Assembly (NCBI GenBank): GCA_963676095.1
Contig: OY781040.1
Coordinates: forward strand, 7,130,001 to 7,194,000
DNA: 64,000 nucleotides
Reading direction: 5' to 3'
Source of the DNA: G963676095 sp963676095
Lineage (GTDB): Bacteria; Bacteroidota; Bacteroidia; Bacteroidales; Prolixibacteraceae
In this document: in pieces, positions 56,697 through 64,000 of the stretch
Layout of the letters: each line of letters opens with the position of its first letter
Numbering within the stretch: the first letter of the stretch is position 1
The notes under the pieces: generated by a model
Database searches by the model: none
Seen by the model: only the letters and a program-made list of their open reading frames with translations
What the model was told of the DNA's origin: nothing
Program-made: the position numbers and the translations under genes

Positions 56697-57408
56697 CAGA
56701 CAATTCTTTTTCTATTTTCCGGATCAGAGGTATAAGAATCAATTCTTCAATGACAGAATGAATATTCAAATCGTACTCCAGTTCAAAAAGGCTAAATAAA
56801 AGTTTTCGCTTTAAAAGACGCTCATTCTTCAAAGAGATATAACTGACAAACAACTTTTTCATATCAGCCACCTTCGTTTCGATGTCGGTGTGGTGCTCCC
56901 TGTATTCTTTTACTGAAAACTTTATATTCCCTTCCCCGCGACTCTTTTTCTTTTTGATCAGATTATGAAAATAGGGAAAAGCTATTTCATCCTCATAATC
57001 AAGATGTTCCTTGACTTCCTGGTAGTACTCCAGAAAAAACCGTTTGACGAGACCGACCTCAACCCTCTTGTCCCTTGTTAATATTGAATCCAAAAGATCC
57101 TGGATTTCAGGAATTTTTTCGTTGAGATAAAATTTGTGGCTATTTTGCAGAAATGAGATGATGGTTACCACGTCTTCCTCATTAAACAGGTCCGTACCAG
57201 AAGGTGTAAACCCATTATACAAATTTGAAATTCCAAGAAATACCGCTTCCCTGATCTGGTTCTCCCGGCAAATTTGCGACACGCTTTTATCCTGGAAAAC
57301 AAGGTCAATATCAAAATGTTCCAGCATAATCAACAAGGATGGATTTTCAAAAATTAAATCAGACATTTTCATATCCGGTTTAATATAGGTCTTTCTGGTT
57401 TGATACAT
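56689..57408 (-). CDS. Hemerythrin-like protein related to RIC/ScdA iron-sulfur repair proteins
   Basis: This is a 239-residue protein. The N-terminal part (about 10-55, LIFENPSLLIMLEHFDIDLVF) resembles the ScdA/Ric N-terminal domain but lacks its usual Cys-Cys pair. The C-terminal part (about 90-230) is a four-helix hemerythrin domain with metal-ligand histidines and acids in LQNSHKFYL, HLDYEDEIAFPYF, YREHHTDIE and NIHSVIEELILIPL. Such proteins bind a di-iron centre and react with oxygen or NO, or donate iron. It is the first gene of a two-gene unit with the LuxR regulator (8-base overlap), consistent with a sensing partner. Confidence 0.88.
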   Translation of the reverse strand: MYQTRKTYIKPDMKMSDLIFENPSLLIMLEHFDIDLVFQDKSVSQICRENQIREAVFLGISNLYNGFTPSGTDLFNEEDVVTIISFLQNSHKFYLNEKIPEIQDLLDSILTRDKRVEVGLVKRFFLEYYQEVKEHLDYEDEIAFPYFHNLIKKKKSRGEGNIKFSVKEYREHHTDIETKVADMKKLFVSYISLKNERLLKRKLLFSLFELEYDLNIHSVIEELILIPLIRKIEKELSGE

Positions 57409-57469
57409 AACTCCTGTTTTTCCTCTATTAATGTTTTCTACTCCTTATTTAAATCGTATCAGAGTCTTG

Positions 57470-57985
57470 TCAAAACTCGATTCCTTTTCTGGCCTCGACG
57501 CCCTCTCTATAATAATGCTTTACTTCCTTCATCTCTGTGACCAGGTCTGCCACTTCAATAAGCTCGCCCGGGGCATAACGCCCGGTAACAATAATTTCCA
57601 TTGTACAGGCCTTTTTCTTCAGAATGTTAATTAATTCCTGCACCGAGAACAGGCGATAATAAACAGCGATGCAAGCCTCATCCAGAATAACAACATCATA
57701 TTTACCTTCCGCAATAATTTCTTCAACTTCCGCTAACCCATGTTTTGCCGCAGCGATATCTTCTTCCTCCGGTTTGTGAAAAATAAAACAGCCACGTCCG
57801 TATTGCCGGAGATTGATCCCCGGCAAAAAACGGGCAATCGCTTCGATTTCCGAATAGGGTTTTCCTTTTATAAACTGGGCAATGAATACCTTTTTCCCTG
57901 CTCCGACAGCCCTCAACGCCAACCCTAAAGCTGCAGTCGTCTTCCCTTTCCCGTTCCCTGTGTATACATGAATATATCCTTTCAT
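57470..57985 (-). CDS. cobO: Cob(I)yrinic acid a,c-diamide / corrinoid adenosyltransferase
   Basis: This enzyme transfers adenosyl from ATP to cobalt(I) corrinoids (CobA/CobO/BtuR family). P-loop GNGKGKTT is at residues 10-17, and VVILDEACIAVYYRL is the Walker B-like block. RQYGRGCF and the C-terminal MKEVKHYYREGVEARKGIEF complete the family signature. 171 residues, normal. Cytoplasmic. It fits the corrinoid theme of the window (riboswitch operon, cbiK) but is not in the riboswitch operon. No cobalamin riboswitch is seen upstream of it. Confidence 0.93.
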   Translation of the reverse strand: MKGYIHVYTGNGKGKTTAALGLALRAVGAGKKVFIAQFIKGKPYSEIEAIARFLPGINLRQYGRGCFIFHKPEEEDIAAAKHGLAEVEEIIAEGKYDVVILDEACIAVYYRLFSVQELINILKKKACTMEIIVTGRYAPGELIEVADLVTEMKEVKHYYREGVEARKGIEF

Positions 57986-58335
57986 CTAACAATCTGTTTA
58001 TAAGACTTTTAAAGAAATAAATCCGGAATTGTTTTTGCTTCTCATGATCATAATTCGCTAACCATAAATCACTTTTTCAGTCAATAAAAGCGGAAGCCTA
58101 AAATATAAAAAAGCAAAATTAAAAAATTGACGGTACAAACGATAAACTTTTTCCTTTTTGAAATTCTGGAATGTCCCGAAAGGGAGGCTGAACAAATCCG
58201 GTCTCCTTTTTCTAGGAGTTATCACTAACGATAATCGAAAGTTGCCGCCCTTCGGGTACTTTAAGAGTTATTCGTTATTTTTTAATGCGGTTTTGTCGCT
58301 AATGTCACTCCAAAATCGCACCTCAACATAAAAAT
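57986..58335. other. Noncoding region between cobO and a TonB receptor gene
   Basis: About 350 bases with no supported ORF. Small hairpins (TCCC-GAAA-GGGA near 58173-58183) and GC-rich bits near 58190-58260 are present. The region must hold the cobO promoter and the end of the upstream TonB receptor transcript, but neither can be marked with confidence. Confidence 0.4.
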
Positions 58336-60567
58336 TTAGTCTCTGATTACAAACGGAATTTTAAGGTTTACACTAATATTCCTGCCCATATTATTATATC
58401 CAATATCCTTTAGTGTAGACAAATGGTCTATATAAGTCTCATTTAGAAGGTTATTCGCCTGAACAGAAAAAGCGACCATCTGATCGGCCCATTTGATACT
58501 TGCCCCTATTCCGGAATTTAACAAAAAGTAGCTGTTCGTTTTTGTTTCAAATATCGAAGGATGTTTTTGTTTTGCAGCAAAAAGTCCTCCTATCCTAAGA
58601 AACGGTTTTTTCATAAAAGCTAATTCCTGCTTTTGAAATTTAAATTCAAGCCTCACCTTATTCTGGGGAATAAATGGCAGGTAACTTCCATCATCCTGTT
58701 TCCCGATCAGATAAGAAAAACCTGCCGAGATATTTAAACATTCGACGGGCAAAGCCTCTGCTGCAAATTCACCTCCGTATATTTTGGAATCAGTTTGAGA
58801 ATATCGATAAATTTTATAACCGGTAGTTGTGATTTCATCAGTTGGTGCAATAAAAATATAATCGTTAATCCGGTTATAAAAACCAGAAACATCAGCAACC
58901 AGATAATCAGAATGAAAATGGGCACTTAAATCTGCTTCGTAACCGCGTTGCGATTTCAAATCGGGATTACCCTGTTCATACCTTGCCCCATGCATACCAT
59001 TTTCTGTCAGTTCCGCAATATTTGGGGTCCGGTATGCAGAAGCAATATTTGTACGCAACAAGATACTTTTAGTTATCTGATAAGTTGTCCCGAGCGAAGC
59101 GCTGATATTTCCAAAGTCTGAATTTACTGCCTCTTTATTCGTTTCTGCTTCCGTTGATATGGAACGGTAATCATACCGGAGGCCCGCCTGGGACTTCAAC
59201 TTATCCCCAAAATCATACTGGCCCAATGCAAAAACGGAAAAATCATTTACGTCGGCATCTGGTAGTACATGATTCGGAGCTTCATGGTTTCTATTGGTTT
59301 TATTGGCCCCCTGCAATCCGATAATGTATTCAGAGTTCGTTGTTAAAGGCAAACCTGTTTTTATTTCGTATGAAAAGGTATGCAAATCCATATCAACCAT
59401 TTCGAATGCAGTATTGCTGTCATCTGTCTGAAGTTTACGGTTATTCATTTGATAGGCAGCATTCAAATCAATCTTATACTTTCCAAGGAACAAGGTATTA
59501 CGGGTAGAAATGAGATGATCGGTTAAATCCTGGTACCAAAATTTATTTTTCCGTCCGTTTCCGGTTATCAATGGAACAACATCGCTCACACACATTCCCA
59601 GTTTAGGCCTGTTATAATCATAATACAACCGGAATAGCCCGTAGGATTCATGGAGCCCCAAAGTAGTTTTAAAACTACTCTCATTGAATCGGGTATTCGG
59701 AACCTGAACTCCATTTCCGTCTTTATAATCAGTGTGGCTTTTTATACCGCCGCGGATCCCCCAAAAAACATTCTTTGAGCTCCCTTTAATGCCAAGATTG
59801 CTTACCACTCCTTCCGTATTTGAGTAATATTGCACATTATAATCCCCAAGAATTGTATTTGCAGGAGCCGGTTTTTCCTTAATCACATTAATTACGCCAC
59901 CAACAGCATCTGACCCGTAAAGCAGGGAGGCCGGTCCCTTGATGATTTCAACGTGATCGATGCCAAATTCCTCGATCAGAAAAGGATGGTTCTCCGAGAA
60001 CTGAAAGTTTTCCATTTTAACCCCGTTATTGAGCATAAGAATATTCGTCATCGACAACCCCCTGATGACAGGCTTGGCAACCCCGGGACCTTTTGAAATT
60101 AAATCAACCCCGGGTACACGGGCAAGCGCATCGATAAAAGAAGGAGTACCGGAAAGGTCGATGTCTCTGCTTTTCAATAGATCTATTTTAATCGTATTAT
60201 CATGTTGTGAAGAATACATTCCGCCTGAAACAACGACCTCCTCTGTTTGCAATGCGGTTTCTTCCATTTCAACATTTAGTTTTATTTCCGGACTATTAAC
60301 AAGAATCGTTTTAATAATGGTTTTATAACCAACATATGAAAACTGAATTTTCCATTTTCCTTTGGGCAAACCTGTCAATACAAATTCTCCGTCTTTATCT
60401 GTTAAAGTGCCCCTGTTTTGTTCCGGGATATATACTGAAGCAAATGACAATGCCTGTTTATCCCTGTTATCGGTTACTTTACCTTTAATCATGTTTTGGG
60501 CAAACCCTGTTTGGGCAATCATGCAAAACAGGATAGCAATAAGCCATGAAAATTTTATCTTTTTCAT
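58336..60567 (-). CDS. TonB-dependent receptor with carboxypeptidase-like N-terminal domain
   Basis: This is an outer membrane receptor of about 743 residues from the chosen start (60567, MKKIKFSWLIAILF). The frame extends to 60609 but adds only polar residues before the signal peptide. Signal peptide ends at GFAQN, carboxypeptidase-regulatory-like domain about 25-105, Ton-box-like EVVVSGGMYSS, plug with IIKGPASLLYGSDAVGGVIN, and C-terminal SVNLKIPFVIRD. Plug features (ENHPFLIEEFGIDHVE) are like those of metal-uptake receptors such as ZnuD. The ligand is uncertain. The small His/Cys-rich exported protein encoded 88 bases upstream probably works with it. Confidence 0.88.
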   Translation of the reverse strand: MKKIKFSWLIAILFCMIAQTGFAQNMIKGKVTDNRDKQALSFASVYIPEQNRGTLTDKDGEFVLTGLPKGKWKIQFSYVGYKTIIKTILVNSPEIKLNVEMEETALQTEEVVVSGGMYSSQHDNTIKIDLLKSRDIDLSGTPSFIDALARVPGVDLISKGPGVAKPVIRGLSMTNILMLNNGVKMENFQFSENHPFLIEEFGIDHVEIIKGPASLLYGSDAVGGVINVIKEKPAPANTILGDYNVQYYSNTEGVVSNLGIKGSSKNVFWGIRGGIKSHTDYKDGNGVQVPNTRFNESSFKTTLGLHESYGLFRLYYDYNRPKLGMCVSDVVPLITGNGRKNKFWYQDLTDHLISTRNTLFLGKYKIDLNAAYQMNNRKLQTDDSNTAFEMVDMDLHTFSYEIKTGLPLTTNSEYIIGLQGANKTNRNHEAPNHVLPDADVNDFSVFALGQYDFGDKLKSQAGLRYDYRSISTEAETNKEAVNSDFGNISASLGTTYQITKSILLRTNIASAYRTPNIAELTENGMHGARYEQGNPDLKSQRGYEADLSAHFHSDYLVADVSGFYNRINDYIFIAPTDEITTTGYKIYRYSQTDSKIYGGEFAAEALPVECLNISAGFSYLIGKQDDGSYLPFIPQNKVRLEFKFQKQELAFMKKPFLRIGGLFAAKQKHPSIFETKTNSYFLLNSGIGASIKWADQMVAFSVQANNLLNETYIDHLSTLKDIGYNNMGRNISVNLKIPFVIRD

Positions 60568-60655
60568 TGAAGTATAAAATTTTAAGTTGGTCATGTTTCT
60601 CACGACCAATAAACTGTTAATTAATAATATTTATAAAAAATGGGATTGTTATTAA

Positions 60656-60988
60656 TTAAGAATTAACAGGTGGCGCCCTCAGGTTAAATGAATAAAAATC
60701 AACAGGAATACATACACGTTGAACATATAAAGTCTTGCGAACTGAAAGGAATACGGGAGCTCCTGTGTCATGCGGATTTTCATCGTCGAGAAATTTGATA
60801 AATTCAAAAGCACAGATTGGGCACTTTTTATAGGTTTTAGAAATCTCAGGCTTGGATGAAAAAGAAAAAGAATGATGTTCATGATGGATATACAGAAAAT
60901 GCACCGCTTTTATCAGAAAAGGGCTCAAAAACAAAATGAGAAAGAATAACGAGAAATATTTCCTGTATGTTTTGATCTTTACTATCAT
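60656..60988 (-). CDS. Small exported His/Cys-rich protein, putative metal-binding
   Basis: This is a 110-residue protein with an N-terminal hydrophobic segment (about 12-30, FSLFFLILFLSPFLIKAV) that could be a signal or anchor. It is followed by HHEHH (about 35-39) and later CPIC (about 56-59) in KKCPICAFEF. Such a pattern suggests binding of zinc, copper, cobalt or iron. No named family is recognised with certainty. It is co-directional with, and 88 bases upstream of, the TonB receptor gene. A periplasmic metal-handling or regulatory role is inference from sequence and position. Confidence 0.7.
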   Translation of the reverse strand: MIVKIKTYRKYFSLFFLILFLSPFLIKAVHFLYIHHEHHSFSFSSKPEISKTYKKCPICAFEFIKFLDDENPHDTGAPVFLSVRKTLYVQRVCIPVDFYSFNLRAPPVNS

Positions 60989-61052
60989 TTATTCAATTAA
61001 AATCGCCAAACGTTAAAAAAGTGCCTGATTCAGATATTTTATTGTTTTCCGC

Positions 61053-61481
61053 TCATAAATACTTTTTGTCCTCAAGTTCATTTTCAATAGCCTCCATAAC
61101 AAAATCAGGGACATGACATGGTTTCCAGTTTTCTTTCCTTACAAATGCCAGCTCTGTTTCCGCCTCATTAATTAACTCGTTTTGCTCGTTATAAAGCTCA
61201 TAGTTAAACCAGATCCGGGCTCCTTTTATGGCTTTCAAAGTTGTCTTTACTGTCAGTAACTCATCATATCGGGTTGTTTTAATAAACCGGAAATTCATCC
61301 GGATGACCGGGAGCATGTAACCAGCATCTTCGACAGACCTATAAGGAATACCTATATTCCGGAACAACTCCCATCGGGCTGATTCATAATATTTCACATA
61401 ATTTGCATGATGCATGGTTCCCATCTGGTCTGTATCGGGATACATCACCCGGAAAATATAACTATATTCAATCATTTCCAT
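61053..61481 (-). CDS. Acyl-CoA thioesterase, YbgC/FadM-like hotdog fold
   Basis: This is a 142-residue hotdog-fold thioesterase. The signature YPDTDQMGTMHHANYVKYYE (about residues 14-33) contains the catalytic aspartate (family Asp in DxDxxGHxxN-like motif, here DTDQMGTMHHAN). The rest forms the long central helix and sheet. Expected role: hydrolysis of acyl-CoA or acyl-ACP thioesters, cytoplasmic. The start could be Met1 or Met3. It follows the broken deformylase gene by about 75 bases on the same strand. Substrate not known. Confidence 0.88.
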   Translation of the reverse strand: MEMIEYSYIFRVMYPDTDQMGTMHHANYVKYYESARWELFRNIGIPYRSVEDAGYMLPVIRMNFRFIKTTRYDELLTVKTTLKAIKGARIWFNYELYNEQNELINEAETELAFVRKENWKPCHVPDFVMEAIENELEDKKYL

Positions 61482-61555
61482 TTGTTTGAAATCACACTTC
61501 CTGTATTTTCATTCTGCCCTTTTTGATAAGGAAAACTTTTAACAGCTGCTTTTTC

Positions 61556-61924
61556 TTATCGTTGTTTTCTTATCTTGTTCAGTTTACCCGCGATTAATTT
61601 CCGTTGCAACGGAGACAGTTTATCTATAAAAAGAATACCTTCCAGATGGTCATATTCATGAAGAAATATCCTCGCCCGGATGCCATCCAATTCCTCTTCT
61701 ATTGTATCGAACAACAGGTTCTGGTACCTTACCTTAACTTTTGCAGACCGTTCTACCCCCCTGTAAATATCCGGAATGCTAAGGCACCCCTCGTTATAAA
61801 TAACGATATCTGTACTTTGCTCAATCATCTGCGGATTAATAAAAACCTGTTCAACCTTCCCGATCAGAGGGGCATCTCCCTGTAAAGGAGTAGTTATTGA
61901 AAACATGCTGAGAAAATGGAACAA
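61556..61924 (-). pseudogene. Peptide deformylase missing its N-terminal third
   Basis: Two of the three deformylase motifs are present, EGCLS and HEYDHLEG (zinc Cys and two His), with the C-terminal SPLQRKLIAGKL. Motif 1 (GxGLAAPQ), which provides the essential glutamine, is absent. The matching region starts right after where that motif should be (MFSITTPL onwards). The 122-residue frame overlaps the end of the upstream ATPase gene by 31 bases, so its N-terminal 65 or so residues are missing and replaced by ATPase coding sequence read in another frame. It is most likely an inactive relic, and a full-length deformylase should exist elsewhere because the activity is essential. Confidence 0.8.
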
Positions 61925-62757
61925 ATTTCCTTTGCAGCTTCTGACTCAGGGGCCCACTCCACGATGCTTTTACAATGAAGCATCGCCTCAACAATTTTAG
62001 GTTCAAAAGGAATTTTCCCGATTACCGGGATTCCCGATTCTGAACACCAGGTCTGAATTTGTCCGGTTATATCATCATTTAAATCAGACTTGTTAACAAC
62101 AACACAGGCGGGAATTTTAAATCCGTCCGTCAATTCAACGATCCTCCGCAGATCGTGAAACCCGGAGCGGGTAGGCTCGGTTACCAAAATTACCTTATTG
62201 GCCCCGGTTACAGAAGAAATGACAGGGCACCCTGTTCCTGGCGGGCCGTCCGTGATGATGGTATGACTTCCGGACATTTCAGCAAGCCGGTGTGCTTCTT
62301 CCCGGACGACACTGACCAGCTTTCCTGAGTTCTCTTCTCCCGGAGCAAGCCGCGCATGCACCATATAACCGTTTCTGAAGGTTCCTGTATAATAGCGGCT
62401 TTTGTCACTATCAATCATTTGGATTGCCCCGGAGGGACATATACGGGAACATAGTTTACATCCGTCACACAATGTTTCCGAAACAGAAACCTCTCCGTTT
62501 TGAAAGACAATGGCCTCAAACCGGCAGTAGTCGATACACAATCCACAACGGGTGCATTTCTCCGGATCAATAACAGCCTTCTGTCCTGTGACAAATTTTT
62601 CCTCTCGATAATGCTCCGGCTGTAAGATAAGGTGCAGGTTAGCCGCATCAACATCACAATCTGCAATTACAGGGTTATTGCCTAGAATAGCAAATGCAGC
62701 GCTGAGACTTGTCTTTCCGGTTCCTCCTTTCCCGCTTAACAGGACAATTTCGACCAT
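61894..62757 (-). CDS. MinD-superfamily P-loop ATPase with inserted ferredoxin domain (copy B)
   Basis: This is a 287-residue ATPase of the Mrp/MinD-like class. Deviant Walker A SGKGGTGKTS is at residues 8-17. Two 4Fe-4S motifs, CTRCGLCIDYC and CDGCKLCSRIC, lie at about 67-110. DGPPGTGCP is the switch-like block near 165. It may carry or load Fe-S clusters or couple ATP to redox changes. It overlaps copy A by 22 bases. Its end runs into the truncated deformylase. The partner genes are copy A and the NifX-like gene. Confidence 0.9.
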   Translation of the reverse strand: MVEIVLLSGKGGTGKTSLSAAFAILGNNPVIADCDVDAANLHLILQPEHYREEKFVTGQKAVIDPEKCTRCGLCIDYCRFEAIVFQNGEVSVSETLCDGCKLCSRICPSGAIQMIDSDKSRYYTGTFRNGYMVHARLAPGEENSGKLVSVVREEAHRLAEMSGSHTIITDGPPGTGCPVISSVTGANKVILVTEPTRSGFHDLRRIVELTDGFKIPACVVVNKSDLNDDITGQIQTWCSESGIPVIGKIPFEPKIVEAMLHCKSIVEWAPESEAAKEICSIFSACFQ

Positions 62758-63611
62758 GAGCCAATCTGTTTTTTTATATTTTTGAGTAGAACATTAAATC
62801 GTTCATAATACCCGGCATCTTCTTCGGCAACCAAATGCCCTTCGGAATAAACACGGGCAACTTCACGATCAAAAGGAAATTCAGCCAGCAAGGGGACATG
62901 ATTTTCTTCCATCCAGTTATACAAATCCCTGTTTCCAAGTCCTGCCCGGTTAACCACTGCGCCAAACGGCTTCCCGATTTTCTGAAGTGTTTCCGCAGAA
63001 AGTTTCAGGTCGTTTAACCCGAATGGCGTAGGCTCGGCTACCAAAACGACAAAGTCGGACTGATCGACAGCTGCAATAAACGGGCATGCAATGCCGGGAG
63101 GCGAATCGATCAATATGAGCGACTGGTCCCCTGCTTCCCTGATTGCCCGGCGTATTACCGGGACAGGAGAATAAACGCCAACCTCTGTCCGGCTTTCAAT
63201 CACCCGCGCATGATCATTCACAAGAAATAAGGTAACATTCCCCAATAATTTTTCCGTCTCGCTGATAGCCCCTTGCTTACAGGCAACGGTACAGGCCCCG
63301 CAATCGTGGCATAAATCCGGCAACACCTGGATAAAACCATTTTCCGGGAAAAATAATATTGCCTGATAATTACAGTACTCGTAACACTTTCCGCAGTAGG
63401 TACACCTTTCAGTATGAATGACAGGGATATGCTGCGAAACACTGAAAGACTGCAACATATTCCCTGAAATAAATTCGGCGACATTAGGCTCTTCTGCATC
63501 ACAATCGACCAGCGTTACAGAAATACCTTCCTGCCGGGCAACAAAAAAAAGATTGGTAGAGACAAATGTTTTTCCAGTTCCTCCTTTGCCGCTTGCAATG
63601 GCGATCCTCAT
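62736..63611 (-). CDS. MinD-superfamily P-loop ATPase with inserted ferredoxin domain (copy A)
   Basis: This is the paralogue of copy B (291 residues). SGKGGTGKTF at residues 7-16 is the deviant Walker A. The two clusters CTYCGKCYEYC (about 68-78) and CHDCGACTVAC (about 98-108) bind 4Fe-4S centres. DSPPGIACP is the switch-like block. Such paired genes are found in strict anaerobes next to NifX/NifB-like proteins, and their exact task is not settled. It starts 12 bases after the NifX-like gene and overlaps copy B by 22 bases, so the two ATPases are probably made in equal amounts and may form a heterodimer. Confidence 0.9.
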   Translation of the reverse strand: MRIAIASGKGGTGKTFVSTNLFFVARQEGISVTLVDCDAEEPNVAEFISGNMLQSFSVSQHIPVIHTERCTYCGKCYEYCNYQAILFFPENGFIQVLPDLCHDCGACTVACKQGAISETEKLLGNVTLFLVNDHARVIESRTEVGVYSPVPVIRRAIREAGDQSLILIDSPPGIACPFIAAVDQSDFVVLVAEPTPFGLNDLKLSAETLQKIGKPFGAVVNRAGLGNRDLYNWMEENHVPLLAEFPFDREVARVYSEGHLVAEEDAGYYERFNVLLKNIKKQIGSWSKLSC

Positions 63612-63623
63612 TCGAACTTCCGG

Positions 63624-63968
63624 TTAATGATCACAGGCATTTGTTCCTGTCACCAATGAATTTTTCAGCCAGTCAGCTACCAGATCTTTTGGTGCCTTTG
63701 CCTGTGCCCCTACATTAACACTGATATTTTGTGCTGCAAACAGGCTGACGGCACGTTGTCCCATCCCCCCTGCGATGATATCTGTTACCCCCCGTTCGGC
63801 AAGCCATTTCGGAAGTAAGCCGGGTTCATGGGGAGGAGGGGTAACCCGTTGTTCACTGACGATGGAATCGTTATCAGTTTCAACAATGGCAAATTGTTTA
63901 CAATGTCCAAAATGTTGGCACAACTGTTCATTTTCTAAAGGAATAGCTATTAAATGTTTCATATCCAT
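63624..63968 (-). CDS. NifX/NifB-like dinitrogenase cofactor-biosynthesis domain protein
   Basis: This is a small single-domain protein (114 residues) of the NifX/MTH1175 superfamily. IAIPLENEQLCQHFGHC (about residues 7-23) is the typical start and GAQAKAPKDLVADWLKN lies near the end, which finishes in ACDH. The family binds Fe-S or Fe-Mo type clusters or their precursors. It does not by itself mean nitrogen fixation. It heads the run of two ferredoxin-ATPases on the minus strand. The last 30 bases of the window upstream of it hold AT-rich DNA and no visible promoter. Confidence 0.88.
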   Translation of the reverse strand: MDMKHLIAIPLENEQLCQHFGHCKQFAIVETDNDSIVSEQRVTPPPHEPGLLPKWLAERGVTDIIAGGMGQRAVSLFAAQNISVNVGAQAKAPKDLVADWLKNSLVTGTNACDH

Positions 63969-64000
63969 ATTAATTTATAATTAAAAAAAATACATGAAAC

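Noticed and set aside
57986..58335. Second cobalamin riboswitch upstream of cobO
   Set aside because: No B12 box and no core motif like those at 44978-45158 were found. The same holds upstream of cbiK.
61894..63968. Nitrogen fixation locus
   Set aside because: A NifX-like domain and MinD/ferredoxin ATPases also occur in anaerobes without nitrogenase, and no structural nif gene is visible.

Overview
The window comes from a Bacteroidota bacterium, most likely an anaerobic member of Bacteroidales/Marinilabiliales. The evidence is four SusC/SusD pairs, three ECF sigma/FecR regulator pairs with STN-domain SusC proteins, surface lipoprotein signals with acidic residues after the lipid cysteine, weak or absent Shine-Dalgarno sequences, TAnnTTTG-type promoter boxes, a GH92 mannosidase, anaerobic-type CbiK and ferredoxin-containing P-loop ATPases. 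No rRNA, tRNA or CRISPR array was seen. Taxonomy is inferred from gene content only.

Layout. (1) 1-5275, + strand: an orphan SusC/SusD pair behind a strong inverted repeat, ending in a terminator shared with the converging locus. (2) 12005 to 5376, - strand: sigma, FecR, STN-SusC, SusD with no enzymes. (3) 28863 to 12099, - strand: a complete glycan utilisation locus of sigma, FecR, STN-SusC, SusD, GH92, a Tat-type metallophosphoesterase, two unrecognised TIM-barrel-like enzymes and two more Tat-type metallophosphoesterases. A phosphorylated mannose-containing glycan is the natural guess for its target. (4) 28864-31096: repeats, cbiK and a long noncoding stretch. (5) 38053 to 31097, - strand: a third sigma/FecR/STN-SusC/SusD set without enzymes. 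(6) 38311-38893: hsp20 behind a sigma-54-like promoter. (7) 44645 to 38897, - strand: GntP permease, RidA, D-threonine-aldolase-like enzyme and M19 dipeptidase, split by a frameshifted IS110-family element. (8) 44978-53366, + strand: a cobalamin riboswitch driving BtuB, BtuG, three paralogous uncharacterised surface lipoproteins and a BtuH-like DUF4465 protein. (9) 57985 to 53504, - strand: corrinoid adenosyltransferase, hemerythrin-like protein, LuxR regulator with a Cys-rich linker, and a TonB receptor. (10) 63968 to 58336, - strand: NifX-like protein, two ferredoxin/MinD ATPases, a peptide deformylase lacking its N-terminal third, a thioesterase, a small His/Cys-rich exported protein and a TonB receptor.

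The most interesting new signals are as follows. First, each of the three FecR-SusC gaps contains, on the strand opposite the operon, a TAnnTTTG box beside the susC start codon and a hairpin plus T-run 70-120 bases further on. This is the architecture of a cis-antisense sRNA of the DonS type. Second, the B12 operon carries a tandem family of three lipoproteins with a conserved calcium-loop-like motif. Third, the GH92 locus contains two candidate new glycoside hydrolase families and three Tat-type phosphoesterases. Fourth, the IS110 transposase is broken at an A9 tract three codons after its predicted catalytic serine. Fifth, the pdf fragment is fused to the end of an ATPase gene.
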